Below are positions 41,899-49,174 of a DNA stretch of 64,000 nt, piece by piece; position 1 is the stretch's first letter, and every line of letters starts with the position of its first letter. The translations under genes were made by a program, and so were the position numbers. The notes below the pieces were generated by a model. The model ran no database searches, was not told where the DNA came from, and saw nothing but the letters and a program-made list of their open reading frames with translations. The DNA lies in NCBI GenBank assembly GCA_963765785.1, contig CAVXXW010000018.1:310001-374000 (forward strand). The letters are read 5' to 3'. The DNA is from AC-32 sp963765785 (lineage in GTDB: Bacteria; Actinomycetota; Thermoleophilia; Gaiellales; Gaiellaceae).

Positions 41899-42262
41899 CG
41901 GATACGCCTCCTCGAGTCCCGTTGGGACTCATCGTTGATCGCAAATCAACGATCACCTAGCCTGCGGCCGGCGGCATCCGCCTAGGCGCGTATCAGCTCT
42001 GCCAGGAAATACCTACACACAAGGCAGTGGCTACGAACCCGGTAGCCAGCAACGTCGCAGCCCCGTCGGGGTAGGGCCTCATTGAATGCTCGGGTCTCAG
42101 GTGACATTCGCGCACACTGGCCCACGCGAGGCTCTCCAGCACTGAGTGGTTAGTGAAGTGCGAGCAGCGACACGGGCGGGCCAAAAAAAAAGAAGGCGAT
42201 CGTGATCCAGCCCGACCACAAGGAGGCCAACTAGTAGGGTGGGACGAAGAAGTGAGGGGACG
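41899..42262. other. gap between ars operon and GH15 remnant
   Basis: Contains near 41925-41955 a TTGATCG-rich dyad (GTTGATCGCAAATCAACGATCA) suited to an ArsR operator, a CCCC-GTC-GGGG hairpin (42060-42070), dispersed repeat copy 1, an A9 run at 42184-42192, and a short plus-strand tail KKAIVIQPDHKEAN ending at 42236 that may be the end of another lost gene. Confidence 0.4.
42101..42131 (+). repeat. dispersed repeat, copy 1
   Basis: Opens GTGACATTCGCGCACA and continues CTGGCCCACGCGAGG. Member of the 12-copy family with invariant CATT and CTGG cores and a preferred TCAG just before the site. Confidence 0.8.
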
Positions 42263-42451
42263 GTGCGGATCGAGGATTATGGGCTGGTCGGCGACCTGAA
42301 GTCTGCCGCGCTCGTTGGCCGCAACAACTCCTTCGAGTACGACGTGAAGCGGGCGCGTCAGGTCGGCAACTTCCCTCAAGCCTTCATCCACCTGACGCTG
42401 ATCGGAGCGGCGTTGGCGATTGCCAAGGCGGGTTCGAAAGCCGCGGCGTGA
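42263..42451 (+). pseudogene. internally deleted GH15 glucoamylase/trehalase remnant
   Basis: A 62-aa open frame from GTG 42263 joins the first 20 or so residues of a GH15 enzyme (IEDYGLVGDLKSAALVGRN, normally followed by GSIDWLC) directly to its last 35 residues (DVKRARQVGNFPQAFIHLTL, then IGAALAI). About 550 catalytic residues are missing, yet the junction keeps the frame. The stop overlaps the MFS start as GTGA, so the remnant may now act only as a translational leader for the transporter. Confidence 0.82.
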
Positions 42452-43860
42452 GCGAAGGCTCCGCAGCTGTGAGCGAGGCGCTGACTCCGGAACGGCCGCG
42501 TGCGTCCGCGCGTCGGCTGATCCTGCCGCTCGCGCTGGCGCAGTTCATCTGCAGCTTCGCCGGATCGAACATGAACGTGATGATCGCCGACATCAGCGAC
42601 GACCTGGACACGACCGTCAAGGGCGTCCAGACCGCGATCACGCTCTTCCTCTTGATCATGGCGATCCTGATGATCCCCTGCAGCAAGCTGACCGACCGCT
42701 GGGGCCGCAAGCGCTGCTTCATGCTCGGGCTGACGCTGTACGGGATCGGCGCGCTCCTGAGCGCGGTGTCGCCGAATCTCGGCGTGCTGATCCTCGGCAA
42801 CTCAGTGTTCGAGGGAGTCGGCACCGCCTTCCTGATCCCGCCCGTCTACATCCTCGCGACGCTCTGGTTCACCGACACGACTTCCCGCGCCTGGGCGTTC
42901 GGCGCGATCAGCGGCCTGGGAGGCATCGGCGCTGCCGCGGGCCCGTTGATCGGCGGCCTGATCACGACCGCGATCAGCTGGCGGGCCGCGTTCGTGTTCC
43001 AGGCGCTCGTCGTCGCGACGATCGTGCTCCTGAGCCGGAGGCTCGCCGACCCGCTGCCGGCCGACCCGTCGCGGCCGTTCGACGGAATCGGCGCCGTTCT
43101 GTCGGCCGTCGGGATGTTCTTCGTCGTCTTCGGCATCCTGCAGGCCGGCACCAACAACGCGTTGTTCGTCGTCTGCCTCGTGGTGGGGCTCGTGTTCCTG
43201 GCCGGCTTCTACCTCTACATCCGCCGGCGCGAGCGCGCAGGGAAGGAGCCGCTGCTCTCGACCGGGCTGTTCCGGAACCGCACCTGCAACCTCGCCTTGG
43301 TGACCCAGAACATCCAGTGGCTCCTTCTGATGGGCATCTCATTCGTTGTCTCCGTGTTCCTGCAGGAGGTCCGTGGCTACAACGCGATCCAGACGGGCGT
43401 CGTTTTCACCGCCGCGACGGTCGGCATCCTCCTCTCGTCCTTCGCCCAGCAGCGGCTCGCGAAGAAGTTCGCGCAGCGGACGCTGATCATCGCCGGCTTC
43501 GTCGTCACCCTCGCCGGCATCCTCCTCCTCCTCGCCTTCGTTCACACCTCCTCGCGGGTCGTCGCCTTCGTGCCCGGGCTGTTCCTGATCGGCCTCGGCG
43601 TCGGCGCGATGCTGACGCCGTCGGTCAACGTCGTGCAGTCCAGCTTCCCCGAGGAACTCCAGGGCGAGATCTCCGGCCTGTCGCGCGCAATCTCGAACCT
43701 CGGCTCTTCCTTCGGCACCGCGATCGCCGGCACGATCCTCGTCTCCGTTGTCGCCCTCGGCACCCGCTCCTACGCGGTCGCGCTGATCGTCCTCGTCGGG
43801 ATCGGCCTGCTCGGCCTCGTCGCCGCCCTGCGCCTCCCGGCCAGGATCGAACGCGCGTAA
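42448..43860 (+). CDS. MFS transporter, DHA2 (14-helix) drug/proton antiporter type
   Basis: A 470-aa transporter with 14 hydrophobic helices, taken from GTG 42448. Motif A is DRWGRKRCFMLG in loop 2-3, and the helix 1 segment SNMNVMIADISDDL takes the place of motif D1. Motif C-like glycines occur in helix 5 (GLGGIGAAAGPLIGG), which marks exporters. The substrate is unknown. It is separated from the next gene by repeat copy 2. Confidence 0.88.
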   Translation: MSEGSAAVSEALTPERPRASARRLILPLALAQFICSFAGSNMNVMIADISDDLDTTVKGVQTAITLFLLIMAILMIPCSKLTDRWGRKRCFMLGLTLYGIGALLSAVSPNLGVLILGNSVFEGVGTAFLIPPVYILATLWFTDTTSRAWAFGAISGLGGIGAAAGPLIGGLITTAISWRAAFVFQALVVATIVLLSRRLADPLPADPSRPFDGIGAVLSAVGMFFVVFGILQAGTNNALFVVCLVVGLVFLAGFYLYIRRRERAGKEPLLSTGLFRNRTCNLALVTQNIQWLLLMGISFVVSVFLQEVRGYNAIQTGVVFTAATVGILLSSFAQQRLAKKFAQRTLIIAGFVVTLAGILLLLAFVHTSSRVVAFVPGLFLIGLGVGAMLTPSVNVVQSSFPEELQGEISGLSRAISNLGSSFGTAIAGTILVSVVALGTRSYAVALIVLVGIGLLGLVAALRLPARIERA

Positions 43861-43930
43861 CCCGCCGGAGCGGCTTCGCCACGGGATCGTGGCAGTCGCC
43901 TCTTGCGCGCACGTAGCTGCGCCGGTTCAA

Positions 43931-43961
43931 GTGACATTCCTGCACGCTGGCCCACCCCAAA
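43931..43961 (+). repeat. dispersed repeat, copy 2
   Basis: GTGACATTCCTGCACG followed by CTGGCCCACCCCAAA; preceded by TTCAA. Lies between the MFS gene and the dipeptidase gene. Confidence 0.78.
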
Positions 43962-44016
43962 GTGTTATGCCTAGGTGGTTTCTGCTCTTTGTCGTCGAGA
44001 CGGTTGTCCTCGGGCC

Positions 44017-45033
44017 ATGATCGTTGACGCGCACACGGACGTATTGCTCGAAGTCGTTGTCCTCGAGGGGGAGGAACAGTTGTTGGAGCTCGTTCTCTGT
44101 AGTGGGAGGGCGGGCGTGTTCGAGCGCTATTGGTTGCCCAGGCTTGAGGCAGGCGGGGTCGCTATCCAGATCTGTCCCCTGTACGGCGAAGGCGCACGCC
44201 GGAGCGACCCGCGTGAGCGGGCGCTAGCCCAGGTCGCGGAGTTCGGACGCCTCGTCGCCGAGTACCCAAAGCGTGTCTGCCACGTCTCTGCAAGCACCGA
44301 GCTCGATGACCCTCGCCTGCGCCTTGTGCTGTCGATGGAGGGTGTCGAGCCGCTCGAGGGTGATCCCGGCGCGTTCGAGGACTGGTACGGGCGGGGCGTT
44401 CGTGTGGCAAGCCTCACGTGGAACCACCCGAATGAGTTCGCGGGCGGAATCGACTCGCCGAAGCATGGATTAACGAGGAAGGGCCGCGCGCTCGTTCGCC
44501 GGCTCCGGGAACTCGGCGTCGTCCTCGACCTTGCGCACGCCTCGGAGCAGACTTGGCATGACGTCCTCGAACATGAGGGCCCCTTCTCGGTGACGCACGC
44601 GGGGTGCCGCGCTGTCTGCGACCATCCTCGGAATCTCGCCGACTGGCAACTCGAGGCGCTCGCGGAGCGAGGAGGCGTCCTCGGGATGATGGCGCTCCCG
44701 TTCGTCATTGATCGCGACGCGCCAACGCTCTCCCGCTGGCTCGACCACTTCGACCACGCGGTCGCTGTGATGGGGATCGAGCATGTCGGCCTTGGAGCCG
44801 ACTTCATCGATCAAGTCACGCCCAGTGAGCAAGCATCTGGGCTCGCCGAGGTAGCGCACCCCGAGATTGCGCAAGCCACCAAGGCGTGCCTCGCCCTCGA
44901 CGGCTTCACAGGGCCCGAGGACTTTCCATCGCTGGTCACGGCATTGCAAAAGCGACGCTACGACGCTCCGCGCCTAGAGGCGATCACGAGCGGGAACTGG
45001 CTCAGGATCCTCCGCGACGCGCTGCCTACCTGA
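44017..45033 (+). CDS. membrane-dipeptidase-family metalloenzyme (M19)
   Basis: A 338-aa renal-dipeptidase-type TIM-barrel hydrolase. Metal ligands are in order: His-x-Asp in VDAHTDVL (residues 5-7 region), Glu in LSMEGVEPL, His in FSVTHAGCRAV and the following DHPRN segment, and Asp in HVGLGADFID. It is expected to cleave dipeptides, including D-containing ones. No signal peptide, so cytosolic. ATG 44017. Flanked by repeat copies 2 and 3. Confidence 0.9.
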   Translation: MIVDAHTDVLLEVVVLEGEEQLLELVLCSGRAGVFERYWLPRLEAGGVAIQICPLYGEGARRSDPRERALAQVAEFGRLVAEYPKRVCHVSASTELDDPRLRLVLSMEGVEPLEGDPGAFEDWYGRGVRVASLTWNHPNEFAGGIDSPKHGLTRKGRALVRRLRELGVVLDLAHASEQTWHDVLEHEGPFSVTHAGCRAVCDHPRNLADWQLEALAERGGVLGMMALPFVIDRDAPTLSRWLDHFDHAVAVMGIEHVGLGADFIDQVTPSEQASGLAEVAHPEIAQATKACLALDGFTGPEDFPSLVTALQKRRYDAPRLEAITSGNWLRILRDALPT

Positions 45034-45113
45034 CGAGCGCCTTGCTCGCCCGCACGAAGTCGACGCCGCGCCGAACCACCCACTAACCGCACTCGCTCTT
45101 CGGACTCCGTCAG

Positions 45114-45144
45114 GGGACATTCCCGAACACTGGCCCACCCGAAG
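45114..45144 (+). repeat. dispersed repeat, copy 3
   Basis: GGGACATTCCCGAACA then CTGGCCCACCCGAAG; preceded by GTCAG. The second base is G instead of T. Confidence 0.78.
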
Positions 45145-45213
45145 CGTCGCGTCTCCTGGCGAGCGACCGTCCACCCGCGCGGATGGTGTTCGTCCGCAGT
45201 AGCCTCTAGGAAG

Positions 45214-45597
45214 TTGGCGCTCTCGACTTCCGATATTTCCGCCATCCGCGCAGCCGAAAGGGCTCTGGCCGAGGCTTTCGAGTCTCCCGATCTCCTGGCC
45301 TGGGTGAATTCGTACACGGAGGACGCGATCTTCGTAGGGCTCGGTGTACCGGCGATTGAGGGACGCGCCGCCCTACTGGAGGTCGCTCCTCAGATCAGCA
45401 TCTCCTCAATGGAGATCGCAGCGCACTCAACGCTCTGGGAGGGAGATCTTGCGGCCACGTTCGGCCGTGCGACCTGGGTCAGCGGCCCGAAAGGCTCGGA
45501 TGCCCGGACAGTCCGGAGACGCTTTCTCATGGTCTGGCGGCGCGATCTCGACGGGGCTTGGCGCATTACTCGCGAAATGCTCAACCAGGATCTCTAG
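45214..45597 (+). CDS. SnoaL/DUF4440-like (NTF2-fold) protein
   Basis: A 127-aa NTF2-like protein from TTG 45214. Layout: N-terminal helix (AIRAAERALAEAFESPD), LLAWVNSYTEDAIFVG with the Tyr/Asp typical of YybH-like proteins, the GRAALLEVAPQ helix, then a four-strand sheet ending WRITREMLNQDL. Such proteins act as small-molecule binding or isomerase domains. Substrate unknown. Flanked by repeat copies 3 and 4. Confidence 0.75.
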   Translation: MALSTSDISAIRAAERALAEAFESPDLLAWVNSYTEDAIFVGLGVPAIEGRAALLEVAPQISISSMEIAAHSTLWEGDLAATFGRATWVSGPKGSDARTVRRRFLMVWRRDLDGAWRITREMLNQDL

Positions 45598-45622
45598 ACG
45601 TCCGATAGTCGACGGCCCGCCG

Positions 45623-45653
45623 GGGACATTCGCGAACACTGGCGCACCCAAGC
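45623..45653 (+). repeat. dispersed repeat, copy 4
   Basis: GGGACATTCGCGAACA then CTGGCGCACCCAAGC. One core base differs (CTGGCGCA). Confidence 0.75.
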
Positions 45654-45957
45654 CTCGGGGCACTCAGCCGCCGCTTCGTAGGCTGCGACTCGAACTGGCC
45701 TCCCTCGCTACGTCGAGCTGGGCGGCTTTCAGAAGCCCCTCGTGCTGTCCTTGCCGCGATGCGTCAGATTCGCTGGGCCAGTGAGTGACCCGGTGCGTAG
45801 CGTCTCCTTGTCTTGGCGGATTCGCTCCGCCTCGGCGCGAGCCCCAGGGTCCTGGTCGCCGCCGCTCCACCACGCCTTCAGCTTCCGGATGAATCCGAGC
45901 ACCTTGAACCGATGCTAGGCGGCACCACCGCGACTCGCAAGCGCCGACGGTTGTCGG

Positions 45958-45988
45958 GTGACATTCGCGCACGCTGGCCCAGGCGAGG
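45958..45988 (+). repeat. dispersed repeat, copy 5
   Basis: GTGACATTCGCGCACG then CTGGCCCAGGCGAGG; preceded by GTCGG. Close to the family consensus. Confidence 0.82.
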
Positions 45989-46016
45989 GACTGCATGTGA
46001 ATGCGAGAATGAGCCG

Positions 46017-46547
46017 GTGATCGTTAGGGAGCAGCAGGCCGACGATTACGAGGCGATTCGGCACGTCTACGCCGAGGCTTTTCGGCGGCCGCGTTTTCGG
46101 CGGCCGCAGACACCTGGTTCCGTCCCACCCGAGGTCGGTCTGTTCGAGGCGCTGTGGGAGGCGGGCGACGCCATTCCCGAGTTCTCGTTCACGGCACTAA
46201 CCGACGGCGGGGTGGTCGGCCACGTTACGGCGAGCCAGGCGACCGTCGCCACCGACCCAGTTGTTGCCGTTGGGCCGATTGGCGTCCTTCCGGATCATCA
46301 AGGCACCGGCATCGGGAGCGCCCTGATGGACGCGCTTCTCGCCGCTGCTGACGCCGCGGACGTGCCGTTGATCGGGCTGCTCGGCGCGCCTCAGTACTAC
46401 AGCCGCTTCGGGTTCCGTCCGGCCAAGGAGTTGGGCGTGATACCTCCGGAGCCGGAATGGGGAGATGCCTTCCAAGCCCGACCTCTGACCGCGTACACAG
46501 AGTCTGTCGCAGGACGATTTCAGTACGCGTCGGCCTTCGCGTCTTAG
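46017..46547 (+). CDS. GNAT N-acetyltransferase (YhbS-like)
   Basis: A 176-aa acetyltransferase from GTG 46017 (IVREQQADDYEAIRHVYAEAF). Acetyl-CoA motif A: VGPIGVLPDHQGTGIGSALM (Q-x-x-G-x-G near residues 97-102). The C-terminal YYSRFGFRPA is typical of the YhbS group. The acceptor is unknown. The gene starts 28 bases after repeat copy 5 and ends nine bases before copy 6. Confidence 0.87.
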   Translation: MIVREQQADDYEAIRHVYAEAFRRPRFRRPQTPGSVPPEVGLFEALWEAGDAIPEFSFTALTDGGVVGHVTASQATVATDPVVAVGPIGVLPDHQGTGIGSALMDALLAAADAADVPLIGLLGAPQYYSRFGFRPAKELGVIPPEPEWGDAFQARPLTAYTESVAGRFQYASAFAS

Positions 46548-46555
46548 TCGCTCAG

Positions 46556-46586
46556 GGGTCATTCTGGAACGCTGGCCCATACGGGT
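46556..46586 (+). repeat. dispersed repeat, copy 6
   Basis: GGGTCATTCTGGAACG then CTGGCCCATACGGGT; preceded by CTCAG. The most diverged copy at its 3' part. Confidence 0.72.
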
Positions 46587-46624
46587 GTGGCCTGTTACGG
46601 ACCCTGTCCGCACTTCCCTCTTGG

Positions 46625-47131
46625 TTAGCCGCGAACAGGTGCGATCGTCTTCGCCATCAGCACGTCATCGACCGGCACCACGGCACCGCCAGGGCCAACT
46701 GGCACGCGGAACTCGCCCCTTAGTTCACCCTCAGTCTCATATCTGTGGCGTTCGTATAGGGCGCGGGCAGCGGTGTTCGCCGAGAGCACGCGAAGCGTAA
46801 GACGTTCGATCTTGCGCTGAGCCGCATACGTCTCCGCAGCTTCGAGCAGTGCGCTGGCCACTCCCTTTCGCTGCGCGCTCGGCTCCACCGCGAGGCCGAA
46901 GATCATCAGCACATGTGCGTTTGACGCGAACGGTGTCGGCGGCCGCAGCACGAGAAAACCGGCGACCCGGTCGTCGAGCACCGCGACGAGCACTTCCTCG
47001 GGGCGAGCGTTCTTGAAGAAAGGGCGCGGCGGAAAGACGTTCGGCGAGACCTCTTGCGACGCCGTCTCCTGCTCGATTCTCGTGAGGGCGTCCTCGTCGC
47101 TCATTTCAGCCGCTCGGATCACGATTGACAC
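46625..47131 (-). CDS. GNAT N-acetyltransferase (RimI-like)
   Basis: A 168-aa acetyltransferase from GTG 47131. Motif A: IFGLAVEPSAQRKGVASALLE (Q-R-K-G-V-A near residues 87-92), followed by LRVLSANTAARALYERHRY. It resembles protein or small-molecule N-acetyltransferases; the acceptor is not evident. Opposite in direction to the preceding GNAT gene and bounded by repeat copies 6 and 7, so orientation is not fixed within the array. Confidence 0.86.
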   Translation of the reverse strand: MSIVIRAAEMSDEDALTRIEQETASQEVSPNVFPPRPFFKNARPEEVLVAVLDDRVAGFLVLRPPTPFASNAHVLMIFGLAVEPSAQRKGVASALLEAAETYAAQRKIERLTLRVLSANTAARALYERHRYETEGELRGEFRVPVGPGGAVVPVDDVLMAKTIAPVRG

Positions 47132-47216
47132 GGCGGCATCGTGTCACGGCACGGCCAAGGTCCCGCCGCGAGAAAGATCGAGTTGGCTTCTTGCCAAGCG
47201 CCGCTGGTCCGGTCGG

Positions 47217-47247
47217 GTGACATTCCGGCACGCTGGCCCAGGCGAGG
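47217..47247 (+). repeat. dispersed repeat, copy 7
   Basis: GTGACATTCCGGCACG then CTGGCCCAGGCGAGG; preceded by GTCGG. It ends one base before the stop codon of the next minus-strand gene. Confidence 0.82.
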
Positions 47248-47248
47248 C

Positions 47249-47941
47249 TCAAGACGGAGGCAGCGGCAGCGCTGACAGCTGGACGAGCGACAGCACGAGC
47301 AGGGCGATGCCCAGGCCGACCAGGCCGTAGCGGATGCCCCGGAGCGGGAACTGTGTCGAGATGCCGACCAGAAAGAGGATGCTGGCCAGGACGACCGTGA
47401 GCCGGATGTACTTGTCGGCGGTCGCGCCGTCCTTCTCGCCGTCGAGAAAAGCTGCTTTGGCTCGGGCATCGCGGACCCGAGCCTCGGCCTCACCCGGCCG
47501 CTTGTACTGGGGCATGAAGGTCGGCCCGCGCGGTGCGTCGGGGTTCGTCTCCGGCTTCGTCGCGCGCCAGGCGACGAAGGCGACCTTGAACTCGGGCCGG
47601 AACCGATGTTCCGCTAGCCGCATGCCGGTCTTGTTGCCCGCGATGAAGGCCGAGAACCAGGACTCGAAGGTGGACGAGTCGAAGTCACGCAGCTCGCGCG
47701 AGTCGGCATCCGCCTGGCTCGCCTCGATCCGAAGGGCCGACGCCGTGGCGAGCTCCACGCGCGACTGGGTCGACCACTTGGCTGCCGCGTACCCCGACCA
47801 CGCCGCCAGCAGCGCCACGACCGAGAGCAGGACGGCCTCGGTGATGGAGATGAGCCGGCCGCGCCGCTCGTGCGTGCCGGCGTGCTTGGCGTGCTCGCCG
47901 ATCTCTTTCCCGACCTCGTTGGCCGAAAGCCCCTCGGGCAT
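47249..47941 (-). CDS. membrane protein of unknown function, DUF4337-like
   Basis: A 230-aa protein with one N-terminal helix (ITEAVLLSVVALLAAWSGYAA, about 32-52), a charged extracytoplasmic or cytosolic middle part of about 120 residues and two C-terminal helices. SGYAAAKWSTQSRVE after the first helix is the kind of segment seen in DUF4337 proteins. Function unknown. ATG 47941. Bounded tightly by repeat copies 7 and 8. Confidence 0.7.
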   Translation of the reverse strand: MPEGLSANEVGKEIGEHAKHAGTHERRGRLISITEAVLLSVVALLAAWSGYAAAKWSTQSRVELATASALRIEASQADADSRELRDFDSSTFESWFSAFIAGNKTGMRLAEHRFRPEFKVAFVAWRATKPETNPDAPRGPTFMPQYKRPGEAEARVRDARAKAAFLDGEKDGATADKYIRLTVVLASILFLVGISTQFPLRGIRYGLVGLGIALLVLSLVQLSALPLPPS

Positions 47942-47977
47942 GGAGGGAGCCTAACGCCATAGTCGATTTCCACTCTG

Positions 47978-48008
47978 GTGACATTCCCGCACGCTGGCCC
48001 AGGCGAGG
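47978..48008 (+). repeat. dispersed repeat, copy 8
   Basis: GTGACATTCCCGCACG then CTGGCCCAGGCGAGG; preceded by CTCTG. Matches the consensus. Confidence 0.82.
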
Positions 48009-48153
48009 CTGCTCTGCTCTTACGCCCTCGTCCGACCCCAGCCCTTGGTTGCGTCGCAGAGGGCTGTGCTCGAGGTTGAGCAGCTTTAGCCATGCTGGTT
48101 TCCAGTGGTGCTTCCAAGTCAGGCGCGGAGGTGGATGACCCTGTGGATCCGCG

Positions 48154-48666
48154 TCAAACGCGGGTTTCTGGCCGCCCGCGCCGTATGAGAAACAGCGAGG
48201 AGGCGAGCGCGAGCGCGAGGAAGCCGAGGAGTCCGAGCTCCAGCAGCAAGTTTGTGAGAGCGCGCCCGGAGGACACTGTTCCCTCGAACTGCGCGGTGAC
48301 GATGAGAATCCGCCGGACAACGGCGATCAGGCCGATGTAGAGGAACGGCTCGACCGCAATCTCGTGGGTACGCAGCACGAACCGAAGCGTGTATACGAGT
48401 TCGGCGATGATGAGCAGGAGCAGAACGCGATCGAGGACTATCACGCCCGTGTCGACGCCTCCCCGTCTGCCCGAGATCGCGTGAGCGAGCTCGTGCACCG
48501 TCCCGACGAGGACAAAGATCGAGGCTACGGCGAGCAGAACCCCGACCGCGACATAGAGGACGAGCTCGAAGCCGACGAGTCCGCCAAGCAGGTTCAAGCC
48601 CCGAGGCGAAGGGGCATCTTGCCCCGACGAGCGACTCGGCTGCGAGCGCTCTCCCTCTGAAGGCAT
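48154..48666 (-). CDS. PsiE-family (phosphate-starvation-inducible) membrane protein
   Basis: A 170-aa protein with four hydrophobic helices. The signature EPFLYIGLIAVVRRILIVTAQ in the third helix is that of the PsiE/PF06146 family, and ELVYTLRFVLRTHEI precedes it. The hydrophilic N-terminus (about 25 aa) is cytosolic. The molecular function of the family is unknown. ATG 48666. Bounded by repeat copies 8 and 9. Confidence 0.82.
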   Translation of the reverse strand: MPSEGERSQPSRSSGQDAPSPRGLNLLGGLVGFELVLYVAVGVLLAVASIFVLVGTVHELAHAISGRRGGVDTGVIVLDRVLLLLIIAELVYTLRFVLRTHEIAVEPFLYIGLIAVVRRILIVTAQFEGTVSSGRALTNLLLELGLLGFLALALASSLFLIRRGRPETRV

Positions 48667-48725
48667 GCTCCGAGATTACGCCCACATCAAGGGCGCCGAG
48701 TGGCCAACGCACGGCAGCTGCTCGT

Positions 48726-48781
48726 GAACGGGATCCCCGACGGAGTGAACACCGTCGGGGTGTCGCTGACTAAACCCGTTC
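48726..48781. terminator. nested hairpin (terminator-like cruciform)
   Basis: An inner stem CCCCGACGG/CCGTCGGGG (48735-48743 with 48752-48760, loop of eight) sits inside an outer stem GAACGGG/CCCGTTC (48726-48732 with 48775-48781). It ends two bases before repeat copy 9. No T-run follows. It could be a terminator or part of a recombination-active fold. Confidence 0.5.
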
Positions 48782-48783
48782 AG

Positions 48784-48814
48784 GTGACATTCGCGAACAC
48801 TGGCCCAGGCGAGC
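48784..48814 (+). repeat. dispersed repeat, copy 9
   Basis: GTGACATTCGCGAACA then CTGGCCCAGGCGAGC; preceded by TTCAG. Followed by CCTGCGCCTAG, a box also seen after copy 10. Confidence 0.82.
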
Positions 48815-49022
48815 GACCTGCGCCTAGAGCTCGACTACTGGATCGCCGACGCGAATGACGCCACCCACGAGGACGTCGGCATTGATCCCTGCCGATGAGT
48901 GAGGCTCCCGGGCGGCGTTACGATCCGTTTCCGATCGCAGGCAGCAAACGGGCGATCCCGTTAGCCGCTCAATTCCCGCCTGAGAAGACAACGCGAGGGG
49001 GCCGTTTGCAGGCACTTCGAAA
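48815..49022. other. gap between repeat copy 9 and the tRNA-Asp fragment
   Basis: Together with the flanking bases, 48667-49174 is about 500 bases without a gene. Apart from the hairpin, repeat copy 9 and the tRNA-Asp fragment, I see no coding sequence. Open minus-strand frames here read through the tRNA fragment and are artefacts. Confidence 0.45.
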
Positions 49023-49070
49023 GCGGGAGCGACGGTACTCGAACCCGCGACCTCCGGCGTGACAGGCCGG
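49023..49070 (-). pseudogene. 3' fragment of tRNA-Asp(GTC)
   Basis: On the minus strand the anticodon arm CCGGC-CTGTCAC-GCCGG, variable loop AGGTC, T arm GCGGG-TTCGAGT-ACCGT and 3' acceptor CGCTCCCG follow in the order of tRNA-Asp(GTC). One T-stem base is changed (A for C). The D arm and 5' acceptor are missing: the DNA beyond 49070 does not pair. This is what an attachment-site duplicate of a tRNA gene looks like. No partner copy is in the window. Confidence 0.72.
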
Positions 49071-49174
49071 TCTTGGTCGTGCCGGTCTGGCGGGGATGGG
49101 CGGGGATTACCGGGGCGAGCAGGGCGCTTTCCAGCCATCGTCTTGCGGCTGTGTCGAGCGTCGCTGCGGTTGCC

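Larger units (their letters stand above)
45598..46016. other. gap holding repeat copies 4 and 5, no gene seen
   Basis: Between the SnoaL-like and first GNAT genes. The 300 bases between the two repeats show no convincing protein on either strand; open frames on the minus strand run through the repeat itself. It may be a degraded cassette. Confidence 0.5.

Noticed and set aside
45664..45996. Minus-strand ORF with WASVRECH segment
   Set aside because: That peptide is the translation of the dispersed repeat and recurs in unrelated ORFs at other copies; the rest lacks protein character.
48824..49138. Minus-strand ORF containing VTPEVAGSS
   Set aside because: The peptide is the translation of the tRNA-Asp fragment, a common annotation artefact.
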